From Theodoxus fluviatilis (taxonomy: Eukaryota > Mollusca > Gastropoda > Cycloneritida > Neritidae), in NCBI GenBank assembly GCA_034096865.1, contig JAWQFJ010001305.1, forward strand, positions 62,501 through 126,500: a stretch of 64,000 bases of DNA, in the 5' to 3' direction. Shown in pieces: positions 38,201-52,100 of this stretch. Under the pieces are notes generated by a model. It saw nothing but the letters and a program-made list of their open reading frames with translations. It was not told the origin of the DNA and made no database searches. The position numbers and the translations under genes were made by a program. Numbering within the stretch: the first letter of the stretch is position 1; every line of letters starts with the position of its first letter.

Positions 38201-41200
38201 TGACGCCGGAACGTCACGATGTGCGGAACGATCGGCGGATCGTCCGACAGCCAAGGCCGCATGTTGATCAGACCAGACGGGCATAGCCTCTGTGTGGTCG
38301 ATCGCAACGCATCGCCTATAGCTTGATCCGCACCCAGCACGATCGATTGAACGATCCTCTGATCGCCAGTGACCCAAGGCAGTGTGTTGATCGTATCGTG
38401 CGGCCGAAGCCTCGCGTTGATCGATAGCAACATTCTGCCGATATCGCGACGCGTGTCGGATATGATCGACTGGACGACCCAGAGAAGGCCAGGAAACCGA
38501 AGCAACCTGCGGATCAGATCGCACGGGCAGAGCCCCCGTGCGATCGAAAGCCGAGTACGGAACGATCGGCCGATCGTCCGAACCCAAGGCCCCCTGCTGA
38601 TCGAACCATACGGGCAGAGCCTCCGTGTGTTCGATCGCAACGCATCGCCTGAATCCTGATCCACCCCCATCACGATCGATCAAGTGATCATCAGATGGCC
38701 AGTAACCCAAGTCAGCGCGCTGATCGAATCGTGCGGCCGAAGCCTCGCTTTGATCGATAGCAACGCTTTGTCGAGATCGCGACTCGTGTCGGATATGATC
38801 GACTGGGAGACCAGGAGAAGGCCAGGAAACCGAGGCCACATGCGGATCAGATCGCACGGGCAGAGCTCCCGTGCGATCGATAGCTGTGCCCATCCCACCG
38901 AGGGATTCGTCACCGGCGCGACTTACCTCCGAAGGAGAAACCGACCGGTGAGACGCCACACTCTGGGAAGCTGAAAGAAAGGCAGCTGCAGACAAATCCA
39001 CCAACATGCAGCAGCCGCCTGGAGCCGCCCTAGACCGAGTGTCCGGTAAGGAAGAGGTGTCGATAGAAGGAACTTTCGCCGACACCACCACCCCCTTACA
39101 CGCGGAGGAAGAGACCGAACGAGTTATACTCGAACCCGACCTCGACCTCTTACCTGTTGAAGAGGAAGGAGGAATAGACAAACCACCCTTCCCCTTCGAA
39201 ACAGAGCCGCGCTCGCTCACCCGCACCTTCTCCGTACCCTGAAGCGGGTGCGGAAGGCGCGCCGCCATGAAGCCAAAATGGCGAACAAAATGGCGAACAA
39301 AATGGCGGGCGGCCCAGCGTCAACTCGACGCAAGCCGTAGCAAGAACACGCACGCAGCACAAAACGTTGCAACCAGCGACACACGCCCACAACGTACCTA
39401 GCCGAAGCTAGCAACAACAGACAACAAATATAACTGAACCGAACCGTGCACTGAGGAAACCGGCGGGAACAGAATTTGAAGCAAAAACGAATTAACAGAA
39501 ATTCGAAACAACGGCGAGGGCCGTAGAAGTATGTTGTACTTCCCCACAGCCAACGTCGCCACGGCCGTCAGCAAATCCTAGAAAGTCCGCACACAAGTGA
39601 AGACTGGAGGAAACCAAAGTACATCCATGCACTCCAGTCGAAAAGTCGAAAGTGAGGCCACGTGGCCAGTACCCTGGTATCTGAGCGCATGCGCGGGAAA
39701 TGGGAGAGTTGCCTCCCTTTCACTGGCTATGACGCTATGGATGAAGCCACTTCATTGGCTTATGGGGTGGCCACGTGGGTGGGGAAGATTTATGCAAATC
39801 TTTTTTCGAGGTGAAAGGTCATATATCTATGAGTTGTCTACTGGTCAGTATGGATAGAAAACTTCAAAATATGTATACAATCCAACTTTGAAGAGCTCCT
39901 GTGACCTTGACCTTGAAGCAAGGTCAACCAAACTGGTATCAAAAGATAGGGCTTACTTTGCCCTATATACTATACATAGGTCAGGTATCCAATCTCAAAA
40001 CTTCAGAGAAAATTGAGAAAATGTGAAAAATGGCTGTTTTTTAGACAACATTTATGGCCCCTGCGACCTTGACCTTGAAGCAAGGTCAAGTCACTATGTA
40101 TGCTTTTTGAGGCCTTGTCATCATACACCATCATGCCAAATTGGGTGTTGATAGACTTAATAGTCTCTGAGAAAAATCCAACGTTAAAGTTTTAAACGGA
40201 CGCCCGGACGCCCGAAACGGGTGAGTACATAGACTCACTTTTGCTTCGCATGTGAGTCAAAAATAGTGCCATTAACGGATAATCTGACGTGCTTCGTGGT
40301 GCAAGATTGGTTTCAACTTATTGAAACCAATGCGGTGATTTAGACCTACAACCCTGGACCCTACCCACGTGAGTGCTCACTTTCCACACAGACACAAACT
40401 CCCACACACTGAACAGCTACAGATGTCTACACGGGCTATATATGTACATGTAACAGCATGACTGGCTGTTGAGCTTGTGCTGCAAGTGATATCGTGGTCA
40501 GTGTTGACAGAGTTTTGCCAAGTCTTCCAGAACCAAAGGGTGTCTCTGCATAAGAGATAATTGAGTACAAGCAAGTCAGGGGTCATCTGTCTTGAAGAAA
40601 TAGTGAAATACTATCTTTCACATATAACATTACACAATTCCTAGACGACAGCATCTAAAATATAAATTAGCACTCGAAAACAGTGCAGTTGCAAAGGTGT
40701 ATTTTTTATACGAGTAACTATTGTCAATATCAGTGTAGGAGTTTGCTGAGAATGGGATTGCTTCGTCAAATTTCTAAGCATGTACATGTACTGCACAATG
40801 GAATATTGTGTGCCTCCTGTTTTTGCAAATATGTGATGTATTATGTATACTCCATTCTATACCCAGCACTTCCGGTCCAATATCAGCTCAGCAGTGTGCA
40901 CACAAAGAAATCTCCATGATTTAACCCTTACGCTGCTGAGTATTTTTAGCAATGCGTCATTGCTCTGTGCTGACTTATCCCCCAGAATTTACTCCAAAAA
41001 CGGTCACCGTCTTTGAAGTCAGTTTTCATATTCTTCTTCACCTATGATTAAAAAATGCAAAGAATAAAAGTTGTAGCCGAGAGAATTCTGTACACAGTGG
41101 TATGCAGCACTTGAATGAAATTTATCATAATACCTGCGTTTTATTCTCAAAATGAAATAAAACAACAACAACAACAAAACAGACCAATGAAATGCCTTTA

Positions 41201-43140
41201 CACTAACTTTATTATCTAATCATAACCTCCAGCAATTATCAGGCTTGATTTCTGATAGGTTACCTAGTAAAAAGAAGGACAAAAAAGGCCTCAAATCCTT
41301 ACATGCACCTCAAAAGTCACCACGTACTTGCTGTGATCATGGAGTAGGGGTGTGATTGGGAGTGGGGAAGACGCTGATCACAGTGCCTAAAAACAATCAC
41401 TCTAACCTTGTTGAAAGCAACAGATTTTCATGAGGAATTATAAGCATAACTATTTACTCATCCACAAAATGACACCAATGGAATATCTACATGTTACTAC
41501 AGGTACAATGACATACTAATAAAAATGGCTGAAACTGGAAAATCACACACACACACACGCACACACACACACACACAGCTTCTACCCAAGGCAACATGCA
41601 GTGTCCATAGCAGGTTGAAAACTATCTAGGAAATCAAGCAAAAATCTCTACAGCAGGTTTAAAATCTCCAATCTCAAAACCGTGAGTGAGGCGCGAGTTG
41701 GTCGACTGGATGGGCTGCGAAATATTGCGACGCATACCTGATTGTTTGTTCGGTCATTAGTCCAAATACATTGTCATCGAAGAAGTAAGCGAAAATCTTG
41801 TTGGCATCGTCGCTCTCAGTGTGAACAAGTAGGCCAGACGTCTGACAGAAGGGAGGAAGCTAAGCATCTTCGGAAGCCTGCTGTCGGAAAGAGCGCGATG
41901 CGCTTCCTGATGCACGTCTTGAAGTTGATCTACTTGACAATGCTCGCTCCGATGCACGGTTCAAACTTCGACATCTTCCCGCGACCGGAATCGCTGCAAT
42001 TCTGCTTCTGCCTCGGCAACATCATCTAGATTGAAAGGCTCGAACTTTTCGTCTGAATCCTCGCCAAACAAAAGCTCTATTACACGCTCATCGATGTCTT
42101 CTGACAAAACTTGACGCAAAAAAAACATCAAACTTTGGAGCGAATTTACTCGAAAACTTTGTAGAGATCGCCCATACAAACTGCACATGCGCAGAAAGCT
42201 CGGGATGTCCGCTTTCCTGCTGTGGTATTTATAGATAGTTGATGTCATTTGCAAGGGAGATAAGCGCGTTCAAACTAACCCACCCTCAGCGATCGAGTGC
42301 GGGCGGGACCTCCCGCCGTCCGCACACAGCGGTGAAAACAAGCTCGGCGGGAATTCCCGCCGGCCGCACGCTAAGGGTTAACATGGCACTGGGATGTCGA
42401 CAAACTGAAGTCAGCAATGACTTTGCAGGTGGCACTCTGAGACATCTGGGGCGGGGTCAGTGTAGAGAGCAGCTGCCGCAGATATGGTGGAGCAGCAGGA
42501 TTGGCTTGGCAGCAACCACAGGATTTTCTGAGGATCTTGAAAGTCATTCAGGCTACAATGTTTTGCCAAGCTGCGCTATAGGAAGTAGCTGTCCCGAGGA
42601 GTCTGCTCACCTGTGGTAGTGATGACCTGGTGCACTGACACGCCGGGACGCAGGTTGCTGTTGAAGACGGGCAGTGTCTTGCGTGAGGTGGCAGGCGAGC
42701 ATATCATAGGCTTGACGCTGGCCACTGGGCGGTTGACTGTGATAGTGCGGAAACTCACCCTGCAAAAAAGTCAAGCATTCTTACTTCACCCTCTATCCAA
42801 CCCCACTTTCCACACTGACAGGCGTTCTCATTTTTAAAATGCACAGCAAACATATCAAAGTCATTTAATTTTAGATTTACATATCTAGGAAGAGAAAAAA
42901 GCAATTAACTGATTGTTATCAAACCTGAAACCATCAACAAAAATGCCAGGAACCTTTCAGGGTTTACCATCATTCTTCAATGCTTAGGTGATAAACTGCA
43001 AGGCAAGACAAGAGAACTCGAGGAAAGCAAAGGGAGAGGTGAATTGAGGAAAGGGAAGGGAGAGGGGAATTGAGGAAAGGGAAGGGAGAGGGGAATTGAG
43101 GAAAGGGAAGGGAGAGGGGAATTGAGGAAAGGGAAGGAAG

Positions 43141-43193
<53 letters not shown>

Positions 43194-46100
43194 AACAGAT
43201 GGCAAAGAAGACATGATGAATTACAACAGATAATGGCAAAGCGGATGACAGAGTGAAGAGAGATCTACAAGGAGACAACAGCATACTATGCAATAAATAT
43301 TAACATTTTCCAAACATGTATAAGATAAGCAAGCCCTGAGAGTTGAGCAAGATAGGCACACTATTCCTACCCAGCAAACATGTATAAGATAAGCAAGCCC
43401 TGAGAGTTGAGCAAGATAGGCACACTATTCCTACCCAGCAAACATGTATAAGATAAGCAAGCCCTGAGAGTTGAGCAAGATAGGCACACTATTCCTACCC
43501 AGCAAACATGTCTAAGATAAGCAAGCCCTGAGAGTTGAGCAAGATAGGCACACTATTCCTACCCAGCAAACATGTCTAAGATAAGCAAGCCCTGAGAGTT
43601 GAGCAAGATAGGCACACTATTCCTACCCAGCAGGTTGGGGCTGCCCCATGTTGTTGCGGGGGTAGAATGCTGCATATGAGGGTCTTGAGTAAGTTGTGTT
43701 CATCTTCTTGTCTCGAGCATAGTTCTCCTTGGCAAGCCTCTTGTCCTTCTTGGTCAAGCGAAGCTCTTTTCGATCGATAAGGAGTGATTCGTGGGTGAAA
43801 GGATTCTGCAATAGACAGTTGCATGACTCAGTCATGCAGACATTGGACAACATTTAGCAGAAATTAAAATGCCAGAACATGAGAGATAATCAGTCATTCA
43901 GGGAGCATTGACAGAAGCCCCATTATAACTCCAACATACACACTTTCAAGTGGTCACTGAAAAAAGAAGAAGTCTGTCATCCCATGAAGGCACTGACATA
44001 TTTAATAAATCATTGGTACAGTTATGTGAATACAAGATTTACATCATATATCCTGTATTTCATCTCTTTCTCACAAAAACACACAGGACACAGGTATGAT
44101 ATGCCCCAAACACTCATCCCCTGGAGATGGTATTCATCTTCTGCTGCCTTCATTTCCTTCTCAGGCAGTTGCTTCCTTCCAACAACAACAAGAAGGGCAA
44201 AGCCCACACGACTCACATGCTGAGGATGTGAAAAATGGCTGGTTTTTTAGACAACTTTAAAGAGCTCCTGTGACCTTGAAGCAAGGTCAAGTCACTATGT
44301 ATGTTTTTTGACGCCTTGTCATCATACACCATCATGCCAAATTGGGTGTTGATAGACTTAATAGTCTCCGAGAAAAATCCAACGTTGAAATTTTTCACAG
44401 ACGCCCGGACGGACGAAAAGGGTGAGTATATAGACTCACTTTTGCTTGGCATGTGAGTAAAAAATTGCAAGAGAGTCAAGTATTTGCCCTCAGAGCTTCC
44501 AGGAGGTCCATACAGAGCAACGGTCCATACAGAGCAACTTAGCTCCTGATAGGCTATAATCTTTCTCAGGGGCTACAGCCACTCACTCATTTCCTTAGTT
44601 TCATCTGTGCCTGAAAACTGTAAGCACTGCCATGGAATTGTGTAATGCTGACAGAAGACCACAAACATATGCACAAAGGAAAGATTTTCAATCCATGCAA
44701 ATGGACTGAGAAGCCTAGTCCATCTCCCCTCCCATTCTTATCCCCAGTTCACTCACTGCTGTGGCGACAGCCAGAGAAAGTGTCCATACCTTGGTCAGCC
44801 AGCTCCCCTTGACTTGCAGCACTCTATACAGGACAGGGTCATCAAACTCGCCTAAATGGTTGTCAAACTCAAGATCTGGAGGGTCGTCCTTTTCCTGAAA
44901 AACAAAAAACAAAATACCTCATAGCCTCATATGGACGTCAGCAGCTGAGACACATAGAAGTGCAACGACTGTACACATTTGTTTAGAAATTGTATTCAGC
45001 AAATAGTGTTGCTTGCCATGTGTATTCCAGACACCTGCTGATAGATACCTTGGACAAAAATTGTGCATGGAAAAAGTACGACACAAAGTGAACAGTAGAG
45101 GGCAGAGCAGAGTGGTGAAAGAACTCCACAGCTAAGTAGAACTACATTATTTCAGTGTCTTGCCACTCTGCTTCAGAGCGCCTGAGAATGGACTCCACCC
45201 ACCTCATACTCCAGGAGGTTGTCCAACTTTCTGCGCAGGAACTGGTTGTCAGGGTTCAGCTCATCAATGACGCGATCTGCAAACATTAGGAAAATAAAAA
45301 CTTGTTCACTTCCTAGACTAAGTTGCTGCATGTAAAGAAAAGTTGATCATTTTAGCTTCTCTTCAATTTCATGAAACTGGAAACATTATCATCTGGAATA
45401 AGGGTATTAAATTTCTCGTGTATCCAAGGGACACTGCATCCCCCATGAACGTTTCAAAATGTTATCTACACCTCCAGTTATCGATAACACCAGCAGTATT
45501 TTCATTCAGGGCATTTTTGACAGATTCCTCCTTTCCAAATAAAGAAATTTGTCTCAAGAATTCCTCCTACAACAAAGCTAATTTCTTAATTTAAACCTCT
45601 GCGCGCCGTCGGCGGTTATAGTCAACAGACTGGTAGGTATGTTTGAATCTGGCGCCGTTTGCTATGAATCTTGGGATTGTGAGAGCTCTCTACGCTTGGA
45701 GACTGCGCAGAAGAGCCTTGCTTTCATAATAACAGTTGCCATATTTTTTCACTGCAAGTGCGCGAATTTAGAGCGAATTTCGAAGTTACCGATCAAGGTA
45801 GACACGCTGCTGCGCGATTTCGATTGCGCACGCTGGCTCAAAAATGCCTGAGATTAATCCTGATGAAGAGCGAATCTTTGAAATATTGTTCGATTCTGAC
45901 TCGGGAGAAGAATTCCATGGCTTCACAGAGGAAGATTTGGTCGAGTTTGCCACAGACTGACAGAGTGACTGATGACGAAATCGAAGTTGAATCAGCCCAG
46001 TCCAAGATTCCGTCTGCGTATGACCACTCATGGTTGCTGTGGCAAACTCGACCAAATCTTCCTCTGTGAAGCCATGGAATTCTTCTTTCGAGTCAGAATC

Positions 46101-49100
46101 GAACAATATTTCAAAGATTTGCTCTTCATCAGGATCAATCTCAGCCATTTCTGGGCCAGCGTGCGCAATCGAAATCGCGCAGCAGCATGCCTACCTTGAT
46201 CGGTAACTTCTAGATTCGCTCTAAATTCGCGCATGGACTCTCCTCAACATGTGCCCGATGAGGTATCTAAATCGGATGCTTTTCATCTTTGTTTCAACTA
46301 ATAAAGTCGTTGACTTGATGGTCGACGAAGCGAATCGCTACGCTGGTCAAGTGAGGGCGAAGAAAGGAAGCGACGAGGAATTTATTCTTGAGTAAGTCAG
46401 TGGCAGCCTGTCTCTCGACACGTTTTTTATTTGTGTTGTCTCAGGTTTTTTTCCCCTTATCATATTGTATTGCATGGACATAAATTTCAGTGGGTCTATC
46501 AGAGAGAGCATTCAATTTTCCATCTTTCCTCCAAAAATGTTGCCTCTATAGCAAAGAATAAAATAATTGTATATTTTTAAACAGAAGAGGGGTCTCGGTT
46601 TTGGAGCACGTCCAGAAAATAACTGGCTGCAGGGAGTAAAAACCGTGAAAAATTAATGGCGTCCAGAGGGTTAAAACCATCAAGAGCCATAACATTTTAA
46701 GATGCGAGAAAGATATAGCAAAATGACACTTCATAACAGTGAATTATCTTGCCCAAGACACAAAATCTCCAGTCACATGCAGACGCTTATCAGGTGCCTC
46801 CCACCAAACATCATCAATAACAAGAATCTGCAGCAGACGCCCACACACACCTGACATCCCCTGCTTGTTGACCTGTCGGTCATAGATCTTCTTTTCCAAA
46901 CTGTTGTCTGTGACCAGGCGGTAGATGTAGCTGGGCTTTTCCTGTCCAAAGCGGTAGACGCGACAGATGGCCTGGCAGTCATGGCAGGGGTTCCAAGAGG
47001 CGTCCATCACCACCACGCGGTTGGCCCCCACCAGGTTGATGCCCAGACATCCAGCCCTGTTCACAATCAGCACTCAAGCGTGCATGAAGGGCAGCAAAAC
47101 CAGCAGTACCAACCACTTTGATAAAAGCACATTTAGGACACACCCCCACACCCCACCCCCCAAAGCATTCCACACTCCCAATTTTTAAAAGAATTTTTTT
47201 TTCTTAAGCAGTTGGAGCAAACACCACTGAAAGAGAGTACAAGAAAGATGGGGAGAGACAGACTGACCTTGTGGACAGCAGGAATAGCCAGAAGCGGTTG
47301 TTGTACGGGTCATTGAACTGGTTGATGAGACGCTCTCGCTCTGTGCCTGAAGTACTGCCATCCAGACCTAAGAAGACAGGAAAACATTAAAAATCTGATA
47401 AATGCACTCATTAAAACAAGAAGGGCAAAGCCCATACGACTCACATGCTTGACCTTGACCTTTCTATGACCTTGACCTTCAGGTGACCTTCAAGGTCAAG
47501 GTCAAACAACTAAACCTACCAATGACATCATACACAAAGAAATGCTTTACACATTTTTCCTACCAAAATACATGTGACCTTGACCCAAGGTCAAGGTCAT
47601 CCAAGGTCATGCAACACAAAGCTGTTAATTCAAGACATAGGAAGCACAATGGTGCTTATTGGCACTTTCTACCATGAGATATAGTCACTTTTAGTGGTTC
47701 ACTACCCCATTTTGGTCACATTTCATAAGGGTCAAATTGACCTTGACCTTGATGATATGTGACCAAATGTGTCTCATGATGAAAGTATAACATGTGCCCC
47801 ACATAATTATTAAGTTTGAAACAGTTATCTTCCATAGTTCAGGGTCAAGGTCACTTCAAAATATGTATACAATCCAACTTTGAAGAGCTCCTGTGACCTT
47901 GAAGCAAGGTCAACCAAACTGGTATCAAAAGATAGGGCTTGCTTTGACCTATATACCACTTGTAGCTAAGGTCGCCATTCTCAATAACGTGGGAGAAAAT
48001 TGGGAAAATGTGAAAAATGAGTTTTTGAGACCACATTTATGGCTCCTGTGACCTTGACCTTGAAGCAAGGTCAAGTCACTATGTATGTTTTTTGAGGCCT
48101 TGTCATCATACACCATCATGCCACATTTGGTGTTGATAGACTTAATAGTCTCCGAGAAAAATCCAACGTTTAAGTTTTTTACGGACGCCCGCCCGGACGG
48201 ACGGACGGACGGACGCCCAGACGGACGGACGACACGGCTCAGTACATAGACTCACTTTTGCTTCGCATGTGAGTCAAAAATACTGTCACCTGAATAGGGG
48301 GAGGGGGAAGGGGAGGAGGCAAGGAGGAGGAGGAGGGGGAGGAGGAGGAGGGAGGAGAGGAGAGAGGAGGAGGAGAGGAGAGGAGGAAGAGAAGGAGGAG
48401 AGGAGAGAGAGGAGGAAGAGGAGGAAGAGAAGGAAGTGAAGGAAGAGGAAGAGGAGGAGGAGGTGGAGGGAGGAGGGGGAGGAGGAGGAGGAGGGAGGAA
48501 ACATCTTTCAGATACTCTGCTCTGCTTCACAGAGATAGGTGCAAGTGACACACTCAAATATTAACTAAAAAGACAGTATTTTAGATGGTTACACACACAC
48601 ATCAACTCAGATATGTTTTCACTATAATTCTCAAGCTACATTTAATCAAATAATTTCTCTGTGAGAGCCTAAACTTGCATCACTTCATGAGAGAGCTATT
48701 CCCACATCCTTTCTTCCTCCTCGGAAATGTCTACGACTACACACATCACACCATGAGAAAACTACACTCCTTTCCTTTCTTCCCATAGAAGTCATCAGCA
48801 GTGCAGTTTGAATCCAAGTGGGTGGCATATGGTCAGCACTTACGGAAGTAGTTTTTGTTTTTGCACCATCTCTCATTCATGTCGGGTCTTGGTACGTTGA
48901 ACTTGCTCAGGAAGTCCTCTATCACATTCAGAGTGGTCAAACTTTGGCTGCAATATTCAAACAGCATACATTCATTGTGAGCAACGTCACACTGTTAGTA
49001 ATTTGGGTGTGTACACTTCTTGTTAGGGTTTACTGCAAACCTGAACACCGATAATAGGTTCAATATATGATCAAGGGGAAAAAAAGTAAGCATGAGGGTA

Positions 49101-52100
49101 ATTTAAATTATCTTAAAAACACCAAATGAATGAATGAATGAATGAATGAATGAATGAATGAATGAATGAATGTACAGCCTGTTAATTTCTGTAGGCTATA
49201 TAAGGCCACTGATCATAAACAATCACTAGAGCAGGTTTTTATTACAAATCCTGATTTCTCTGATATTTGTTACAGATTGCAAATGGAGGTGCAGAGGATC
49301 TATTCTTACCCCCAACCCATGGGGATGGGGGGGTGGGGGTGTTGTGGGGATGTTTGGGGGAAAATGAGAAAAGAGAGAGAGATCACCTGAACACAAGGAT
49401 CTTATCACCCATCTTGACTGTTTCATCCACCAGCTGCAGCAGCAGGACCATCTTGCCACTGTTCTCCACAATGCTGGGGATGTAGTCCTTCATTAGGTCC
49501 TCTGCCTGCATCAGCGCATCACAGCACAGTCAGTACACATTCCATTCACGCGTCACCACGCAATGCAATGCAGACACACACTCATGTACAGTCATCATGT
49601 ACAGTGAAAAACTGCTGTGTCAGTATAAAATGCTTCCCAATGTGGTAATGCACACATCACAAAGTGCACCTGTCAGCACACATCCCACAACTACACCTTG
49701 TCAGCACACATCCCACAACTACACCTTGTCAGCACACATCCCACAACTACACCTCATCAGCACACATCCCACAACTACACCTCATCAGCACACATCCCAC
49801 AACTACACCTCATCAGCACACATCCCACAACTACACCTCATCAGCACACATCCCACAACTACACCTTGTCAGCACACATCCCACAACTACACCTTGTCAG
49901 CACACATCCCACAACTACACCTTGTCAGCACACATCCCACAACTACACCTTGTCAGCACACATCCCACAACTACACCTCGTCAGCACACATCCCACAACT
50001 ACACCTCATCAGCACACATCCCACAACTACACCTCAGTCAGCACACATCCCACAACTACACCTCATCAGCACACATCCCACAACTACACCTCATCAGCAC
50101 ACATCCCACAACTACACCTTGTCAGCACACATCCCACAACTACACCTCGTCAGCACACATCCCACAACTACACCTCATCAGCACACATCCCACAACTACA
50201 CCTCATCAGCACACATCCCACAACTACACCTCATCAGCACACATCCCACAACTACACCTCATCAGCACACATCCCACAACTACACCTCGTCAGCACACAT
50301 CCCACAACTACACCTCATCAGCACACATCCCACAACTACACCTCATCAGCACACATCCCACAACTACACCTCATCAGCACACATCCCACAACTACACCTT
50401 GTCAGCACACATCATACAACTACACCTCGTCAGCACACATCCCACAACTACACATCAGCACACATCCCACAACTACACCTCATCAGCACACATCCCACAA
50501 CTACACCTCATCAGCACACATCCCACAACTACACCTCATCAGCACACATCCCACAACTACACCTCATCAGCACACATCCCACAACTACACCTCATCAGCA
50601 CACATCCCACAACTACACCTCATCAGCACACATCCCACAACTACACCTCATCAGCACACATCCCACAACTACACCTCATCAGCACACATCCCACAACTAC
50701 ACCTCATCAGCACACATCCCACAACTACACCTCATCAGCACACATCCCACAACTACACCTCATCAGCACACATCCCACAACTACACCTCATCAGCACACA
50801 TCCCACAACTACACCTCATCAGCACACATCCCACAACTACACCTCATCAGCACACATCCCACAACTACACCTCATCAGCACACATCCCACAACTACACCT
50901 CGTCAGCACACATCCCACAACTACACCTCATCAGCACACATCCCACAACTACACCTCGTCAGCACACATCCCACAACTACACCTCATCAGCACACATCCC
51001 ACAACTACACCTCATCAGCACACATCCCACAACTACACCTCGTCAGCACACATCCCACAACTACACCTCGTCAGCACACATCCCACAACTACACCTCATC
51101 AGCACACATCCCACAACTACACCTCATCAGCACACATCCCACAACTACACCTTGTCAGCACACATCCCACAACTACACCTCGTCAGCACACATCCCACAA
51201 CTACACCTCGTCAGCACACATCCCACAACTACACCTCGTCAGCACACATCCCACAACTACACCTCGTCAGCACACATCCCACAACTACACCTCGTCAGCA
51301 CACATCCCACAACTACACCTCGTCAGCACACATCCCACAACTACACCTTGTCAGCACACATCCCACAACTACACCTCATCAGCACACATCCCACAACTAC
51401 ACCTTGTCAGCACACATCCCACAACTACACCTTGTCAGCACACATCCCACAACTACACCTCATCAGCACACATCCCACAACTACACCTTGTCAGCACACA
51501 TCCCACAACTACACCTTGTCAGCACACATCCCACAACTACACCTTGTCAGCACACATCCCACAACTACACCTCATCAGCACACATCCCACAACTACACCT
51601 TGTCAGCACACATCCCACAACTACACCTCGTCAGCACACATCCCACAACTACACCTCGTCAGCACACATCCCACAACTACACCTTGTCAGCACACATCCC
51701 ACAACTACACCTCATCAGCACACATCCCACAACTACACCTCATCAGCACACATCCCACAACTACACCTCATCAGCACACATCCCACAACTACACCTTGTC
51801 AGCACACATCCCACAACTACACCTCATCAGCACACATCCCACAACTACACCTCATCAGCACACATCCCACAACTACACCTTGTCAGCACACATCCCACAA
51901 CTACACCTCGTCAGCACACATCCCACAACTACACCTTGTCAGCACACATCCCACAACTACACCTCATCAGCACACATCCCACAACTACACCTCATCAGCA
52001 CACATCCCACAACTACACCTTGTCAGCACACATCCCACAACTACACCTCATCAGCACACATCCCACAACTACACCTTGTCAGCACACATCCCACAACTAC

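Larger units (their letters stand above)
32980..39862 (-). mobile_element. DIRS-type retrotransposon, full ends, damaged coding region
   Basis: 6,883 bp inserted without target duplication. Inverted terminal repeats of 201 bp (33023-33223 and 39645-39845) differ at one position. An internal complementary region at 33281-33376 is the reverse complement of the two element ends joined head to tail: its first half matches the left end to TTTAAGAAATTT and its second half matches the right end to GGATAGAAAAC. This is the diagnostic DIRS arrangement used for circular intermediates. On - the order is gag-like, RT/RNase H, later pol region, tyrosine recombinase, internal region, terminal repeat. A 1,287-bp insertion and a rearranged recombinase make it non-autonomous. 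Confidence 0.95.
32546..40264 (-). mobile_element. Composite HINE/pearl-like repeat, copy 3, split by DIRS
   Basis: The left part (32546-32979) and right part (39863-40264) together make one copy. Joining AAGGTCAC with TTCAAAAT restores the sequence seen uninterrupted at 26565-26580 and 47850-47865. This gives the exact empty site for the DIRS insertion in intron K/L. Confidence 0.9.
45595..46670 (+). mobile_element. piggyBac-family element 2 with internal fold-back
   Basis: TTAA at 45591-45594 and 46671-46674. The ends ACCTCTGCGCGCC and, inverted, CCCTCTGGACGCC agree at ten or more positions. It contains two inverted copies of the transposase start and one downstream fragment. It lies in intron G/H. 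Confidence 0.8.

Noticed and set aside
37213..38673. 486-codon - strand frame overlapping the DIRS gag-like region
   Set aside because: It is a shadow of the Arg/Ser/Asp-rich gag-like frame caused by biased codons and repeats; no known domain is present.
35618..39268. LTR retrotransposon or viral polymerase
   Set aside because: No LTRs, protease or DDE integrase. The inverted ends, internal complementary region and tyrosine recombinase remnants identify DIRS.
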